A stretch of DNA of 64,000 nt from Salegentibacter sediminis (lineage in GTDB: Bacteria > Bacteroidota > Bacteroidia > Flavobacteriales > Flavobacteriaceae), in NCBI RefSeq assembly GCF_002078605.1, contig NZ_MSJR01000001.1, forward strand, positions 62,001-126,000. Reading direction: 5' to 3'. Every line of letters starts with the position of its first letter. The stretch's first letter is position 1. A program made the position numbers and the translations under genes. Positions 8,569-17,351 of this stretch are shown one piece after another. A model generated the notes under the pieces. It had not been told where the DNA came from. It was given only the letters and a program-made list of their open reading frames with translations, and made no database searches.

Positions 8569-8598
8569 TTGTTACACTATAAAGTAGCACATACTTTG
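8569..8598 (+). promoter_or_regulatory. Candidate promoter for the FAD/2Fe-2S reductase
   Basis: TTG, a 20-base spacer and TACTTTG approximate the Bacteroidetes promoter pattern (TTTG near -33, TAnnTTTG near -7) about 28 bp before the reductase start. The fit is partial. Confidence 0.35.
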
Positions 8599-8626
8599 TA
8601 TTTTTGCACTCAAAATTATTTTTTGA

Positions 8627-9673
8627 ATGCAAAAGTTTCACAAACTAAAGATTAAAGAAGTAATAAGGGAAACCCCCCAAGCGGTAAGTTTATCCTTTAT
8701 AATTCCTGAAGATCTAAAGGAAGAATTCACTTATAAAGCCGGCCAGTATATCACCATTAAAACAGAGGTAGACGGCGAAGAGATACGCAGGGCTTATTCG
8801 CTATGTTCGGCTCCGGGCAGCGGAGATTTTAAAGTTACCGTAAAGGAGGTTGAAGGCGGAAAATTCTCTGTGATCGCAAATAATAAACTCCGGGCCGGGG
8901 ATGAGTTGGAAGTACATCCACCGGAGGGTAAATTTATCCTGGAACCTGGTACTGAACCTAAAAATTACGCGGCTTTTGCCGCCGGAAGCGGGATCACCCC
9001 GGTGCTTTCTATTCTAAAAACCGTGTTAGCCGAAGAGCCAAAAAGCCGTTTTATCCTTACCTACGGAAATAAATCTCCAGAGGAAACCATATTCTTCAAA
9101 GAATTATTGGAGCTTCAGGCAAAGTTTCCAGATAGGCTGTTCATCGAATTTGTATATAGTCGTACCAGAGAAGAGAAATCACATTTTGGCCGCATTGAGA
9201 CCAGCACGGTGAATTTTGTAGTGAAAAATAAATTCAAAGATCATCCTTTTGCTGGCTATTACCTATGCGGCCCGGAGGAAATGATCGATCAGGTAAAGGG
9301 AGTACTTAAAGAAAATGGAGTTTCTGATGATAAAATCCATTTTGAGCTTTTTACCACAGAAGGTACCGGAAGCATCGAAACTAATGTAGAAGGCCAGACA
9401 GAACTTACTGTTTTGGTTGATGATGAGGAAAGCACTTTCAGTATGGATTCTAAGGCAACTGTTCTTGATGCCGCATTAGAGCACGACCTTGATGTTCCCT
9501 ATTCCTGCCAGGGCGGGATTTGCAGTTCCTGCATCGCCCGAATAAAAGAAGGAAAAGCCGAAATGCGCAAAAATCAAATCCTTACCGAGGAAGAAATTGC
9601 TGAAGGGCTTATTCTTACCTGCCAGGCTCAACCTTTAACGTCAAAACTTATAGTCGATTACGACGATGTATAG
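8627..9673 (+). CDS. Ferredoxin-NAD(P)H reductase with C-terminal 2Fe-2S domain (PaaE/Hcr-like)
   Basis: This 348-residue protein has three parts: an FAD-binding barrel with RAYS (55-58), an NAD(P)-binding domain with GSGITP (120-125) and CGPEEMI (214-220), and a plant-type ferredoxin domain with Cys294, Cys299, Cys302 and Cys332. It moves electrons from NAD(P)H through FAD to the iron-sulfur cluster. PaaE of phenylacetyl-CoA epoxidase has this layout, but no paaABCD genes are nearby, so here it more likely supplies another oxygenase or desaturase. It stands alone on the plus strand and ends at a bidirectional terminator. Confidence 0.88.
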   Translation: MQKFHKLKIKEVIRETPQAVSLSFIIPEDLKEEFTYKAGQYITIKTEVDGEEIRRAYSLCSAPGSGDFKVTVKEVEGGKFSVIANNKLRAGDELEVHPPEGKFILEPGTEPKNYAAFAAGSGITPVLSILKTVLAEEPKSRFILTYGNKSPEETIFFKELLELQAKFPDRLFIEFVYSRTREEKSHFGRIETSTVNFVVKNKFKDHPFAGYYLCGPEEMIDQVKGVLKENGVSDDKIHFELFTTEGTGSIETNVEGQTELTVLVDDEESTFSMDSKATVLDAALEHDLDVPYSCQGGICSSCIARIKEGKAEMRKNQILTEEEIAEGLILTCQAQPLTSKLIVDYDDV

Positions 9674-9700
9674 TGCATGATTAAAGGAAAGATTAAAACT

Positions 9701-9727
9701 AAAAAGGCGGCAATTGCTGCCTTTTTT
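9701..9727. terminator. Bidirectional intrinsic terminator
   Basis: AAAAAGGC and GCCTTTTTT flank a self-complementary GCAATTGC core, giving a stem with A- and T-runs on both sides. It lies between the convergent reductase and GT9 genes and can serve both. Confidence 0.75.
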
Positions 9728-9730
9728 ATT

Positions 9731-10807
9731 TTAAAACAGGATCTCATAGATCTTTCCCAGGATTTGTTCGGGGGAAATTTCCCGAATGGCGTTCTCATAT
9801 CCTTCGGGATACTTATTTCCGTAGATTGAAGTAGGGATCTTAGGGTATTTTTCCAAATCAGGCAACAGGCTATTGCCTTCAGGCTGATTAAAAGGCCTGA
9901 ACCCGGCATAAGGATGGGTAACACCCCAAATACTTATAACTGGGATCCCATACATTGCAGCCATATGGCCATTACCACTGTCCATAGAGACCATAGCATC
10001 AAGGTTAGAGATCAGGGCCAGCTCTTCTTCAAAACTCAGCTTCCCGGCCACACTTAAAACACCATCAAATTGTCTTTCCCACAGTTCCAATTGTTCTTTT
10101 TCTTTGCTTCCGCCGCCAAAAAGCAACAGCTTTATTTTTTCATTTTTTGAAAGCTTTTTGAGTACTTGGTCCATTAAATCTATTGGATAAGCCTTGGAGT
10201 CGTGCTGTGCGAAAGGAGCGATACCCAGCCATTTTTTAGGTTCGGAGCCAAGGAGCTTCTTAATATTTTCTGAAAGTTGTTTTTTCTTCGGAAATTGGTG
10301 TGAACTTAAATCTATTGGATACCCCAGGGCTTCAAAAACATCGGCGTAACGCTGATGGGTGGATTTCAGGGGTTTAAAAACCTTGTCTTTTTCACGGGTT
10401 AAAGCTTTTTTCTCTTTCCGTCCTTTATTAATCTGTTCCACCGGAATCCCAAAAAGATAAAACACCGATTTCAATACATTGCTCCTTAAAACATTATGAA
10501 GATCAGCTACGGCATCAATACCTTCATTGCGTAAATCCTTAGCCAGCCGGGATAAGCCTAAAACCCCTTGATGAACACCATTCACATCGGCCTCGTAAAC
10601 CGAAACATTAGGAATATCCTGAAACATGGGTTTAAAGAAACCCCGGGTAAGCATGGTGATTTTTAATTGTGGATAGGTAGCAGTAAGGGTTTGCAAAACC
10701 GGAACAACCATAGCCACATCTCCCATTGCAGAGAGCCTTATTACCAGAATATGGACGCTCTTTTGGGGAGATGACCAAGCTTGGTTCTTTGTGTTCATTC
10801 TACTCAT
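9731..10807 (-). CDS. Glycosyltransferase family 9 (heptosyltransferase-like)
   Basis: This 358-residue protein has the GT9/GT-B layout. The N-terminal half opens with HILVIRLSAMGDVAMVVPVL, typical of ADP-heptose:LPS heptosyltransferases. The C-terminal half carries LFGGGSKEKEQ and MDSGNGHMAAMYGIPVISIWG, the donor-binding region. It probably adds a sugar to the LPS core at the inner membrane. The donor need not be heptose. The exact start is uncertain: ATG codons at residues 1 and 4 both precede the conserved part. A terminator of the upstream gene separates it from DUF4254. Confidence 0.88.
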   Translation of the reverse strand: MSRMNTKNQAWSSPQKSVHILVIRLSAMGDVAMVVPVLQTLTATYPQLKITMLTRGFFKPMFQDIPNVSVYEADVNGVHQGVLGLSRLAKDLRNEGIDAVADLHNVLRSNVLKSVFYLFGIPVEQINKGRKEKKALTREKDKVFKPLKSTHQRYADVFEALGYPIDLSSHQFPKKKQLSENIKKLLGSEPKKWLGIAPFAQHDSKAYPIDLMDQVLKKLSKNEKIKLLLFGGGSKEKEQLELWERQFDGVLSVAGKLSFEEELALISNLDAMVSMDSGNGHMAAMYGIPVISIWGVTHPYAGFRPFNQPEGNSLLPDLEKYPKIPTSIYGNKYPEGYENAIREISPEQILGKIYEILF

Positions 10808-10830
10808 AATTCCGGTGTCGTTTTCCGCAG

Positions 10831-10874
10831 AAAAAAAGCCATGATTTCACAACATTTTAAATGAAATATGGCTT
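10831..10874 (-). terminator. Intrinsic terminator after the DUF4254 gene
   Basis: Read on the minus strand, AAGCCATATTTCA pairs with TGAAATCATGGCTT (one bulged base) and is followed by a run of seven T residues. It lies 21 bp after the DUF4254 stop. Confidence 0.7.
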
Positions 10875-10894
10875 CCCTCAATTCTAAATGCTGA

Positions 10895-11500
10895 TTATTT
10901 CCCCCTTAAAACAGGGTTTAGTTCATCGTCATTATACATCTTCATTTGCTTATAAACTTTCATATATTTATCACCATTGGCAATATCTTCCAGCAACTGA
11001 TTGATCGCCGTAGAAAGATCTACTCTTTGTTCTAATAAAACCTTCAGTTTTGCATCACATTTTAACTGATGTTCCTGTGACGCATCTTCCCGGTTGGCTT
11101 CCTCGTTCATATGATAAATTTTCAAGGCAAGTATAGATAATCGATCTATCGCCCAGGCTAGGCTTTCAGAATTAATTGTGGCATCCTTCTTTGGTTCAAC
11201 ATCCTTAAATTTTTCAAGAAAATAACTATCTATATATTCTACGGTATCGGTGCGGTCCTGATTAGAAGCATCGATCTGGCGTTTAAGCTTAAGTGCCTCA
11301 ACCGGGTCTATATTTTTATCTCTTATAATGTCTTCATAATGCCATTGAACGGTGTCTATCCAGCATTTACGATACAACAAATGTTCGATAAGCTCACTAT
11401 CACTGTCGTAGGGATTTGAAAAGGCCTGATCTACCGTATCCTTTTCATGATATTTTTCGATTACTTCCTGAAATATTTTATTCGCTTTGTCTGAAAACAT
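10895..11500 (-). CDS. DUF4254 family protein
   Basis: This 201-residue, highly charged, predicted all-helical soluble protein resembles the DUF4254 family. It contains ENxx-like helices such as IEHLLYRKCWIDTVQWHYEDIIRD and AWAIDRLSILALKIYHM. It has no signal peptide or membrane segment. The family is commonly found next to GT9 heptosyltransferases in Bacteroidetes, as here, which hints at a link to LPS core synthesis. No catalytic function is known to me. The start ATG at 11500 fits the family. Confidence 0.82.
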   Translation of the reverse strand: MFSDKANKIFQEVIEKYHEKDTVDQAFSNPYDSDSELIEHLLYRKCWIDTVQWHYEDIIRDKNIDPVEALKLKRQIDASNQDRTDTVEYIDSYFLEKFKDVEPKKDATINSESLAWAIDRLSILALKIYHMNEEANREDASQEHQLKCDAKLKVLLEQRVDLSTAINQLLEDIANGDKYMKVYKQMKMYNDDELNPVLRGK

Positions 11501-11521
11501 ATTCTCTTATTTTCTGAAATG

Positions 11522-11592
11522 TATAACTATTTGATGCCTCTAAGGCAGTTCTTTTTGCTCAGGCAAAGGTACCATATTTTGAAATAGTTATA
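11522..11592. repeat. 11-bp inverted repeat upstream of DUF4254
   Basis: TATAACTATTT and AAATAGTTATA form a perfect inverted repeat with a 49-base interior in the 130-bp spacer between DUF6427 and DUF4254. It may be an operator pair or a long hairpin. The function is unknown. Confidence 0.35.
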
Positions 11593-11630
11593 AAGCATAA
11601 GCCCGGGCATCCCTTAGATCTTCTAAACCT

Positions 11631-12554
11631 CTAGTTAAGAAACGGGACGAGTAGGGGCATTAAAATGAGTAATCCCAGTAAGATTTCTTTAAAGAGCTTA
11701 TCTTTTTTCCGCTCAAACCAGGTTGAAGCGATAATGCTCAACGGAACAAAAAAGAAAATAAGTTCGCTTCCATCTTTGGTTGGTGAAAAAACTGCGATAG
11801 CAATTGAGGTAATAAGACTAATCAATACCAGGTTAAGCGACGGCCGTAGACTTATACTGGCTTTTTGGAGCAATCTCAGGTAATTGCCTAAGGTCCAGAT
11901 TAGCACTGCAAGGATTAGGCTTAACGGAATAAGCAAAGAAAGGTCCCTATAATTGCTGAAATCAAAATTCATCGGTTCATACCATTGGGAAAACCCGTAG
12001 ATATTTTCGTAGGCCACCAAATGGAAGCTTAGATTAAGCAGGTATACCCCCAGGAAAGCTACCAGGGGAATCAACCAGTTCTTAAATTTAGGCAGGTAAA
12101 AGAGAATTCCAGCAAAAACCACTACCAGAAAAAGGATAGACCAGAAATAAAAAATTGAAGCGATACAGATCCAAAAGGTAGCGTCGAAAACTTTTTTCTG
12201 CATAATCTTTTTAGAACGCAAACTCAGGATGCGCCTAAAGGCAAATAAAACACATAGATTTGCAAAAATCACCTGGGTATTATTGAGCAGGGCAAAAAAA
12301 GAAGTGGTAAAAACTGCGAATAACAGGATCTTATAGGCACTGCGCCGGGTGAGTTCATTTTTCTTGGCAATAAAATTAAGCACATATACACTTAGCAGAA
12401 AAGCAAGAAGAACCGCCAGGTTTTCCAAAAAGATAGCCAGGTTAAAAGCCAGGAAATTATCTCTGAAATTAGCGATCACAAAAATAAGCGTCATAAAAAG
12501 CGCTACCACTATTCCATTATGTGGTTTTGATTTACCAAAAAAGCTTGTTAGCAT
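11631..12554 (-). CDS. DUF6427 family integral membrane protein
   Basis: This 307-residue protein is almost entirely hydrophobic, with about nine or ten membrane helices and a short N-terminus (MLTSFFGKSKPHNG). It matches my recollection of the DUF6427 family of flavobacteria. The layout recalls polytopic glycan-processing membrane proteins, but no catalytic loop motif can be recognised. It is transcribed toward DUF4254, 130 bp away, and diverges from the small membrane protein at 12674. Confidence 0.75.
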   Translation of the reverse strand: MLTSFFGKSKPHNGIVVALFMTLIFVIANFRDNFLAFNLAIFLENLAVLLAFLLSVYVLNFIAKKNELTRRSAYKILLFAVFTTSFFALLNNTQVIFANLCVLFAFRRILSLRSKKIMQKKVFDATFWICIASIFYFWSILFLVVVFAGILFYLPKFKNWLIPLVAFLGVYLLNLSFHLVAYENIYGFSQWYEPMNFDFSNYRDLSLLIPLSLILAVLIWTLGNYLRLLQKASISLRPSLNLVLISLITSIAIAVFSPTKDGSELIFFFVPLSIIASTWFERKKDKLFKEILLGLLILMPLLVPFLN

Positions 12555-12673
12555 TCCCGTTTTTTATATTTTTGTAATCTAAATTATAACAAAGTTATCA
12601 TTTGAAGGCCTTTTAGGCCAGTTATCAATTGGCCACGCTTTATAAACAGCAAAGAGCCATAAAAATTATTAAA

Positions 12674-12904
12674 ATGAAAGATTTTTTTGAAGGAATCGCA
12701 TGGCTTTTTGAAGAGGTGTTGTTTATCCCATTAGATGCGCTTCGTAAATTGGAATTAGACTCCTGGTGGGCAGCCAACGCCATTAATTTTATTTTTATCC
12801 TTATTGGATTTGCTGCTTTTTTCTACTGGATGAAACAGCTTAAAAAATTTAACGATAACAACGAAGAAAACCGGGATCCTTCTGCTCATTCATTTTTAGG
12901 ATAA
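12674..12904 (+). CDS. Small membrane protein (DUF6341-like)
   Basis: This 76-residue protein has one clear membrane helix (WAANAINFIFILIGFAAFFYWM) after an amphipathic start (MKDFFEGIAWLFEEVLFIPLDALRKL). The track starts it at a TTG at 12629, but the ATG at 12674 gives the family-like N-terminus, so I use that. I recall such proteins next to purD in flavobacteria under the name DUF6341, some wrongly labelled uracil phosphoribosyltransferase. Nothing here supports that enzyme. Its end overlaps the purD end by 9 bp on opposite strands. Confidence 0.7.
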   Translation: MKDFFEGIAWLFEEVLFIPLDALRKLELDSWWAANAINFIFILIGFAAFFYWMKQLKKFNDNNEENRDPSAHSFLG

Positions 12905-14170
12905 GTCGAAACCAAGGTCCTTTCTATAATACATCTTATCAAAATGTAATTTCTCTGCATTTTGATAAGATTTTTTTAGCGCTTCTTTGTAATCTGTTCC
13001 GAACGAAGTTATTGCTATAACTCGTCCTCCACTGGTCACGATTTTTTCTTCCTCTATTTTAGTGCCAGCATGAAATACAATGCTATCCTGAACAGCATCA
13101 AACCCAGTGATTTCTTTCCCTTTTTCATAAGCCTCAGGATAACCACCTGAAACCAACATTACAGTAGTAGCCGCCTGCTCATCTATCTCAAGGCTTGCCT
13201 CATTCAGCTTTACCTCAGAGACCTTTTCCAACAATTCAACAAGATCAGATTTTATCCTGGGTAGTACAACCTCCGTCTCGGGATCGCCCATTCTAACATT
13301 GTATTCTATTACAAAAGGCTCCTCCCCCACTTTTATTAAGCCTATAAAAATAAATCCTTTATAATCTATTGCTTCTTTTTGTAAACCCTTTACGGTAGGT
13401 TTTACAATTCGTTCTTCAATTTTCTCCATCAAGTCCTTATCGGCAAATGGCACTGGGGAAATAGCCCCCATTCCTCCGGTATTAAGCCCGGTGTCTCCTT
13501 CTCCTATTCGTTTATAATCTTTTGCGGTGGGAAGAATCTTATAATTTTTACCATCGGTAAGCACAAAAACGCTGAGCTCTATTCCATCTAGGAATTCTTC
13601 TATCACCACTTTAGCACTCGCTGCTCCAAATTTCTTATCAGAAAGCATACTTTCGAGTTCAGCTTTCGCCTCATCAAGGCTGTCAAGGATCAAAACCCCT
13701 TTCCCGGCGGCAAGACCATCAGCTTTTAAAACATAAGGAGGTGTTAGCGTTTCCAGGAATTTTTTCCCCGCCTCCAGGCTTTCTACAGTAAAACTTTCAT
13801 AAGCCGCGGTAGGGATGTTGTGCATGGCCATAAATTCCTTGGCACGCTCTTTACTGCCCTCAAGCAAAGCCCCGCGTTTGGAAGGTCCAATTACTTTTAC
13901 CGACTTCAATTCCGGGTCTTCAGCAAAAAAATCGGTTATTCCCTGTACCAAGGGATCTTCTGGACCTACAATGAGCATTTCTATTTCTTGCTCTAACACG
14001 AAATTTCTAATACTTTCAAAATCGCTGAGCTTTAGGTCTACATTTTCAGCAATTTGAGCGGTTCCAGCATTGCCGGGCGCCACAAAAAGTTTAGTGCATT
14101 TTTTGCTTTGGGCAACTTTCCATGCAAAGCTGTGTTCACGGCCTCCGGAGCCAAGTATTAAAATTTTCAT
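12896..14170 (-). CDS. purD: Phosphoribosylamine-glycine ligase (GARS)
   Basis: This 424-residue ATP-grasp enzyme joins glycine to phosphoribosylamine in the second step of purine synthesis. It starts KILILGSGGREHSFAWK and shows the family stretch LKADGLAAGKGV (ATP lid), GGMGAISPVPF and VIEYNVRMGDPETEVVLP (metal-binding). The length is normal. It is a single gene with its own promoter at 14196-14227, and no other pur genes are nearby. Its last 75 bp encode, on the other strand, the terminator of the convergent small gene. Confidence 0.97.
   Translation of the reverse strand: MKILILGSGGREHSFAWKVAQSKKCTKLFVAPGNAGTAQIAENVDLKLSDFESIRNFVLEQEIEMLIVGPEDPLVQGITDFFAEDPELKSVKVIGPSKRGALLEGSKERAKEFMAMHNIPTAAYESFTVESLEAGKKFLETLTPPYVLKADGLAAGKGVLILDSLDEAKAELESMLSDKKFGAASAKVVIEEFLDGIELSVFVLTDGKNYKILPTAKDYKRIGEGDTGLNTGGMGAISPVPFADKDLMEKIEERIVKPTVKGLQKEAIDYKGFIFIGLIKVGEEPFVIEYNVRMGDPETEVVLPRIKSDLVELLEKVSEVKLNEASLEIDEQAATTVMLVSGGYPEAYEKGKEITGFDAVQDSIVFHAGTKIEEEKIVTSGGRVIAITSFGTDYKEALKKSYQNAEKLHFDKMYYRKDLGFDLS
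12933..12977 (+). terminator. Plus-strand terminator embedded in the 3' end of purD
   Basis: A perfect 14-bp inverted repeat (ATCTTATCAAAATG / CATTTTGATAAGAT) with an 11-base loop is followed on the plus strand by a T-run. It lies just after the stop of the small plus-strand gene but inside the purD coding region. Confidence 0.7.
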
Positions 14171-14195
14171 TCTGAAAGTCTTTTAAATGTTGTCC

Positions 14196-14227
14196 CAAAA
14201 ATAATTGTTTGTAAATTGAAGCACCAA
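14196..14227 (-). promoter_or_regulatory. Promoter of purD
   Basis: On the minus strand TTG, 21 bases, then TATTTTTG matches the Bacteroidetes TTG/TAnnTTTG pattern and lies 26 bp before the purD ATG. Confidence 0.6.
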
Positions 14228-14250
14228 TTTATTTCGAATAAAAACGCAAT

Positions 14251-15564
14251 TTGCCCTTGAACTGGTTTAAGCTGTCCCTACAACTCAATAAATTTCCCAT
14301 AAACCGGGCACAAAGACTTTTAGGTAAAATCCGGGAGATTCCTGAAGATTATTATGGGGATTACCTGGAGAGCAAAAAATTCGAAATCCTTGATTATCAT
14401 TTAAAAAATAATCCGTTCTACCGGGAATTTAGTGGAAAAGATAAGTTTGAAAAATGGGAAGAGGTGCCGGTACTTCATAAAGCTCAACTTCAACAGAAAC
14501 TAAAACACAGGCTCAGCAAGAATTTCAAAAAACGCAATATTTATGTGGGGAAAACCTCGGGCAGTAGCGGAGAGCCGTTTATTTTCGCCAAGGACCGGTT
14601 TTGTCATGCCTTAAGTTGGGCCGGATTTCAGGATCGATACCAATGGCACGGCATAGACCTCAACAAGAGTTTACAAGCCCGTTTTTACGGGATACCCCTG
14701 GATCTTTACGGCAATCTTCAGGAACGATTTAAAGATAGAATCAGCCTACGAAGACGCTTCAATATATTTGATCTCAGCGACAGGAAGATGGAGATTTTTC
14801 TTGATCGGTTTCAAAAATCAAAATTCGACTACATAAACGGATATACCAGTGCAATCCTTCTTTTCGCTAAATACCTTAAAAGCAGAGATATTATTTTAAA
14901 AGAGGTTTGCCCCTCCTTAAAACTTTGTATTGTGACTTCAGAGCGACTTTTTAAAGAGGATAAGGAGCTTATTGAAAGTGCAACGGGTGTTCCGGTGATT
15001 AACGAGTATGGAGCCAGTGAGGTTGGTTTAATCGCCTTTGAAGACGAGCATAAAAACTGGATCGTGAATTCGGAAGATCTTTATGTGGAAATCCTGGATG
15101 AAAACAACCTCCCGGTGCCCAATGGGCAGGAAGGCCGGGTGGTAATCACCTCCCTTTATAACCTTGCTCATCCTATGATAAGATACGATATAGGTGACAC
15201 CGGGATACTTTCTGAAAGAAGTACCCCAAAAACCCCTATTCTTCAAAAACTCATTGGCCGAACCAACGATGTGGCAAGGCTGGCAAACGGTAAACTGGTA
15301 CCCGGACTAACATTTTATTATGTAACTAAAACCATTATTGAAGATAACGGGAACATCAAGGAGTTTGTGGTGGCCCAAACCGCACCCGATAAATTTAAAA
15401 TTGATTATATAAGCGAAAAAGCTTTTACCGAAACTCAAATTGAACGAATTCTTAGGGCAATTGAGAAGTATGTTGGGGAAGATCTAAAGGTCTTTTTTGA
15501 AAGAAAAGAGGTTTTAGATCGGGACAAGAGTGGTAAACTTAAGCAGTTTACTTCCCGAATCTAA
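14251..15564 (+). CDS. PaaK/CapK-like adenylate-forming enzyme
   Basis: This 437-residue protein belongs to the adenylate-forming (ANL) superfamily near phenylacetate-CoA ligase and CapK. It has the phosphate-loop KTSGSSGEPF (101-110), the adenine region NEYGASEVG and the hinge area MIRYDIGDTG. CapK-like members occur in polysaccharide loci and may activate an acyl group for sugar decoration. The start is a TTG: an in-frame stop lies 12 bp upstream and the first internal Met is far inside. It diverges from purD, and its stop overlaps the stop of the convergent GT2 gene by 4 bp. Confidence 0.83.
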   Translation: MPLNWFKLSLQLNKFPINRAQRLLGKIREIPEDYYGDYLESKKFEILDYHLKNNPFYREFSGKDKFEKWEEVPVLHKAQLQQKLKHRLSKNFKKRNIYVGKTSGSSGEPFIFAKDRFCHALSWAGFQDRYQWHGIDLNKSLQARFYGIPLDLYGNLQERFKDRISLRRRFNIFDLSDRKMEIFLDRFQKSKFDYINGYTSAILLFAKYLKSRDIILKEVCPSLKLCIVTSERLFKEDKELIESATGVPVINEYGASEVGLIAFEDEHKNWIVNSEDLYVEILDENNLPVPNGQEGRVVITSLYNLAHPMIRYDIGDTGILSERSTPKTPILQKLIGRTNDVARLANGKLVPGLTFYYVTKTIIEDNGNIKEFVVAQTAPDKFKIDYISEKAFTETQIERILRAIEKYVGEDLKVFFERKEVLDRDKSGKLKQFTSRI

Positions 15565-16337
15565 GTAGTCTTAAGTTGTTTTCTCTTCACGAAAAAATGT
15601 TCTTTCAGAAACATTAGCATACAACGCAGGCTTTTGAAGAAACCAAAGCCAAGAACTTTATTATAAATATTAAAATTGTAGCGCAGCATTTCGAATTTAT
15701 TTCCTGAAACAGAATTTCTTCTAAGCCGGTAAATCGCCAGAGGTTCCTTTATGCTTTTTGCAGTCTCCGCCCTTTTTACCGCTGCCAGCCATAACCCCCA
15801 ATCCTGTCTTTTTCTAATTTCAGGGCCATAGATTTTACCGAGTTCTGCAGCATTATAGATTCCGGTAAGATTTCCGATATAATTTGATTTTAATAGTTTC
15901 TGGTAAGTTACATAAGGTAAAGCTTGCACGACTTCCCTTCGTTTCTTCCCGTTTTCTGTGATATGTTCATAGCTGGAAAAACAAACCGAGACTTCATTTT
16001 CACACATAAAATCCAGCTGAGTGCTGAGTTTATGTGGTTTCCAAAGGTCATCGGCGTCCAGAAATGCAATGTATTTACCATTTGCAGCGCTTATTCCTTT
16101 GTTTCTCGAAATTCCTGGCCCTTGATTTTCTTTATTCTGAATTAATTTGATACGCTGGTCTGCAATTGCGAACTCTTGGATTATTACTGAAGTATTATCT
16201 GCTGAGGCATCATCAATCACGAGTAATTCCCAATGGGAATAAGTTTGCTCCTGCACAGATTTAATGGAAGCTTCAATAAAGCGTTCGGCATTATAAGCCG
16301 GCATGATAACTGAAACCAACGCATTCTGATTCATCAC
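15561..16337 (-). CDS. Glycosyltransferase family 2
   Basis: This 258-residue GT-A enzyme has the GT2 start [14 protein letters not shown], the nucleotide-binding [10 protein letters not shown], and the DxD-type metal site in FLDADDLW. It transfers a sugar from a nucleotide-sugar donor, probably onto a lipid-linked surface glycan. The C-terminus has a short basic tail but no membrane helix. It is the last gene of the M23-GH3-DUF6909-rfbC-rfbD-UXS operon and overlaps the UXS gene by 4 bp (ATGA type), showing translational coupling. Acceptor and linkage cannot be read. Confidence 0.9.
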   Translation of the reverse strand: MMNQNALVSVIMPAYNAERFIEASIKSVQEQTYSHWELLVIDDASADNTSVIIQEFAIADQRIKLIQNKENQGPGISRNKGISAANGKYIAFLDADDLWKPHKLSTQLDFMCENEVSVCFSSYEHITENGKKRREVVQALPYVTYQKLLKSNYIGNLTGIYNAAELGKIYGPEIRKRQDWGLWLAAVKRAETAKSIKEPLAIYRLRRNSVSGNKFEMLRYNFNIYNKVLGFGFFKSLRCMLMFLKEHFFVKRKQLKTT

Positions 16338-17323
16338 CTTCTTATATGTTTGGAAAAATCTTTATGTTCACTCTTTTTCAGGTCCTCAGGACTTAGATTT
16401 TTAAAGTATTCGTAAGTAATTTTCATTCCCTGATCCCGGGGAACCTTAGGCTCCCAGTCTAAGATTTCTTTTGCCCTGGTAATATCGGGTTGGCGTTTAA
16501 GGGGATCATCTTGTGGAAGTTCTTTATAAACGATTTTTTGTTGTGTGCCGGTAAGTTTAATGATCTCTTCAGCAAAATCTTTAATGGTGATTTCATCTGG
16601 ATTACCAATATTCACCGGATCGGTATAATCGCTCAAAAGAAGTCTGTAAATCCCTTCAATCTGGTCGTCTACAAAGCAAAAGGAACGCGTTTGTAGTCCA
16701 TCTCCAAAAACGGTTAAATCTTCCCCTCTTAATGCCTGGCCAATAAACGCCGGAATTACCCGACCGTCATTGAGTCGCATTCTTGGACCGTAGGTATTAA
16801 ATATTCGGGCAATCCTGGTTTCCAGCCCGTGAAAACGATGATAAGCCATGGTAATAGATTCCATAAAGCGTTTTGCCTCATCATAAACCCCGCGCGGGCC
16901 AATGGAATTTACATTTCCGTAGTATTCTTCGTTTTGAGGATGTACAAGGGGATCTCCATAAACCTCGGAAGTTGAAGCGATAAGAATCCTTGCATTTTTC
17001 TCCTTGGCCAGACCAAGACAATGTAAAGTTCCCACCGAACCCACCTTAAGGGTTTGTATTGGAATTTTAAGATAATCTATAGGGCTGGCAGGTGAGGCAA
17101 AATGAAGGATGTAATCAAGCTTACCGGGAACATGTACAAATCTTGTTACATCATGATGCAGGAACTCAAAATTCTCATTACCGAAAAGGTGCTCAATATT
17201 TTTAAGATCTCCGGTAATGAGGTTATCCATTCCAATCACTCGAAAACCTTCTTTAATAAACCTGTCGCAAAGATGGGATCCCAGAAATCCGGCTGCGCCG
17301 GTAATAAGTATTCGTTTTGCCAT
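16334..17323 (-). CDS. UDP-glucuronate decarboxylase-like epimerase (UXS family)
   Basis: This 329-residue extended short-chain dehydrogenase has the NAD motif GAAGFLGS (9-16), STSEVYGDP around 117-125, and the catalytic YDEAK (Tyr147, Lys151). The family features FNTYGPRM and [14 protein letters not shown] point to UDP-xylose synthase, which makes UDP-xylose from UDP-glucuronate. A related 4,6-dehydratase or epimerase cannot be excluded. It sits between rfbD (28 bp upstream) and GT2 (4-bp overlap), so its product probably feeds the same glycan. Confidence 0.88.
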   Translation of the reverse strand: MAKRILITGAAGFLGSHLCDRFIKEGFRVIGMDNLITGDLKNIEHLFGNENFEFLHHDVTRFVHVPGKLDYILHFASPASPIDYLKIPIQTLKVGSVGTLHCLGLAKEKNARILIASTSEVYGDPLVHPQNEEYYGNVNSIGPRGVYDEAKRFMESITMAYHRFHGLETRIARIFNTYGPRMRLNDGRVIPAFIGQALRGEDLTVFGDGLQTRSFCFVDDQIEGIYRLLLSDYTDPVNIGNPDEITIKDFAEEIIKLTGTQQKIVYKELPQDDPLKRQPDITRAKEILDWEPKVPRDQGMKITYEYFKNLSPEDLKKSEHKDFSKHIRR

Positions 17324-17351
17324 GTAAAAATCGTTTCTTCCCGTAAATTAA

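Noticed and set aside
12629-12673. TTG start of the small membrane protein as given in the ORF track
   Set aside because: The extra 15 residues are basic and unlike the family; ATG 12674 gives a natural N-terminus.
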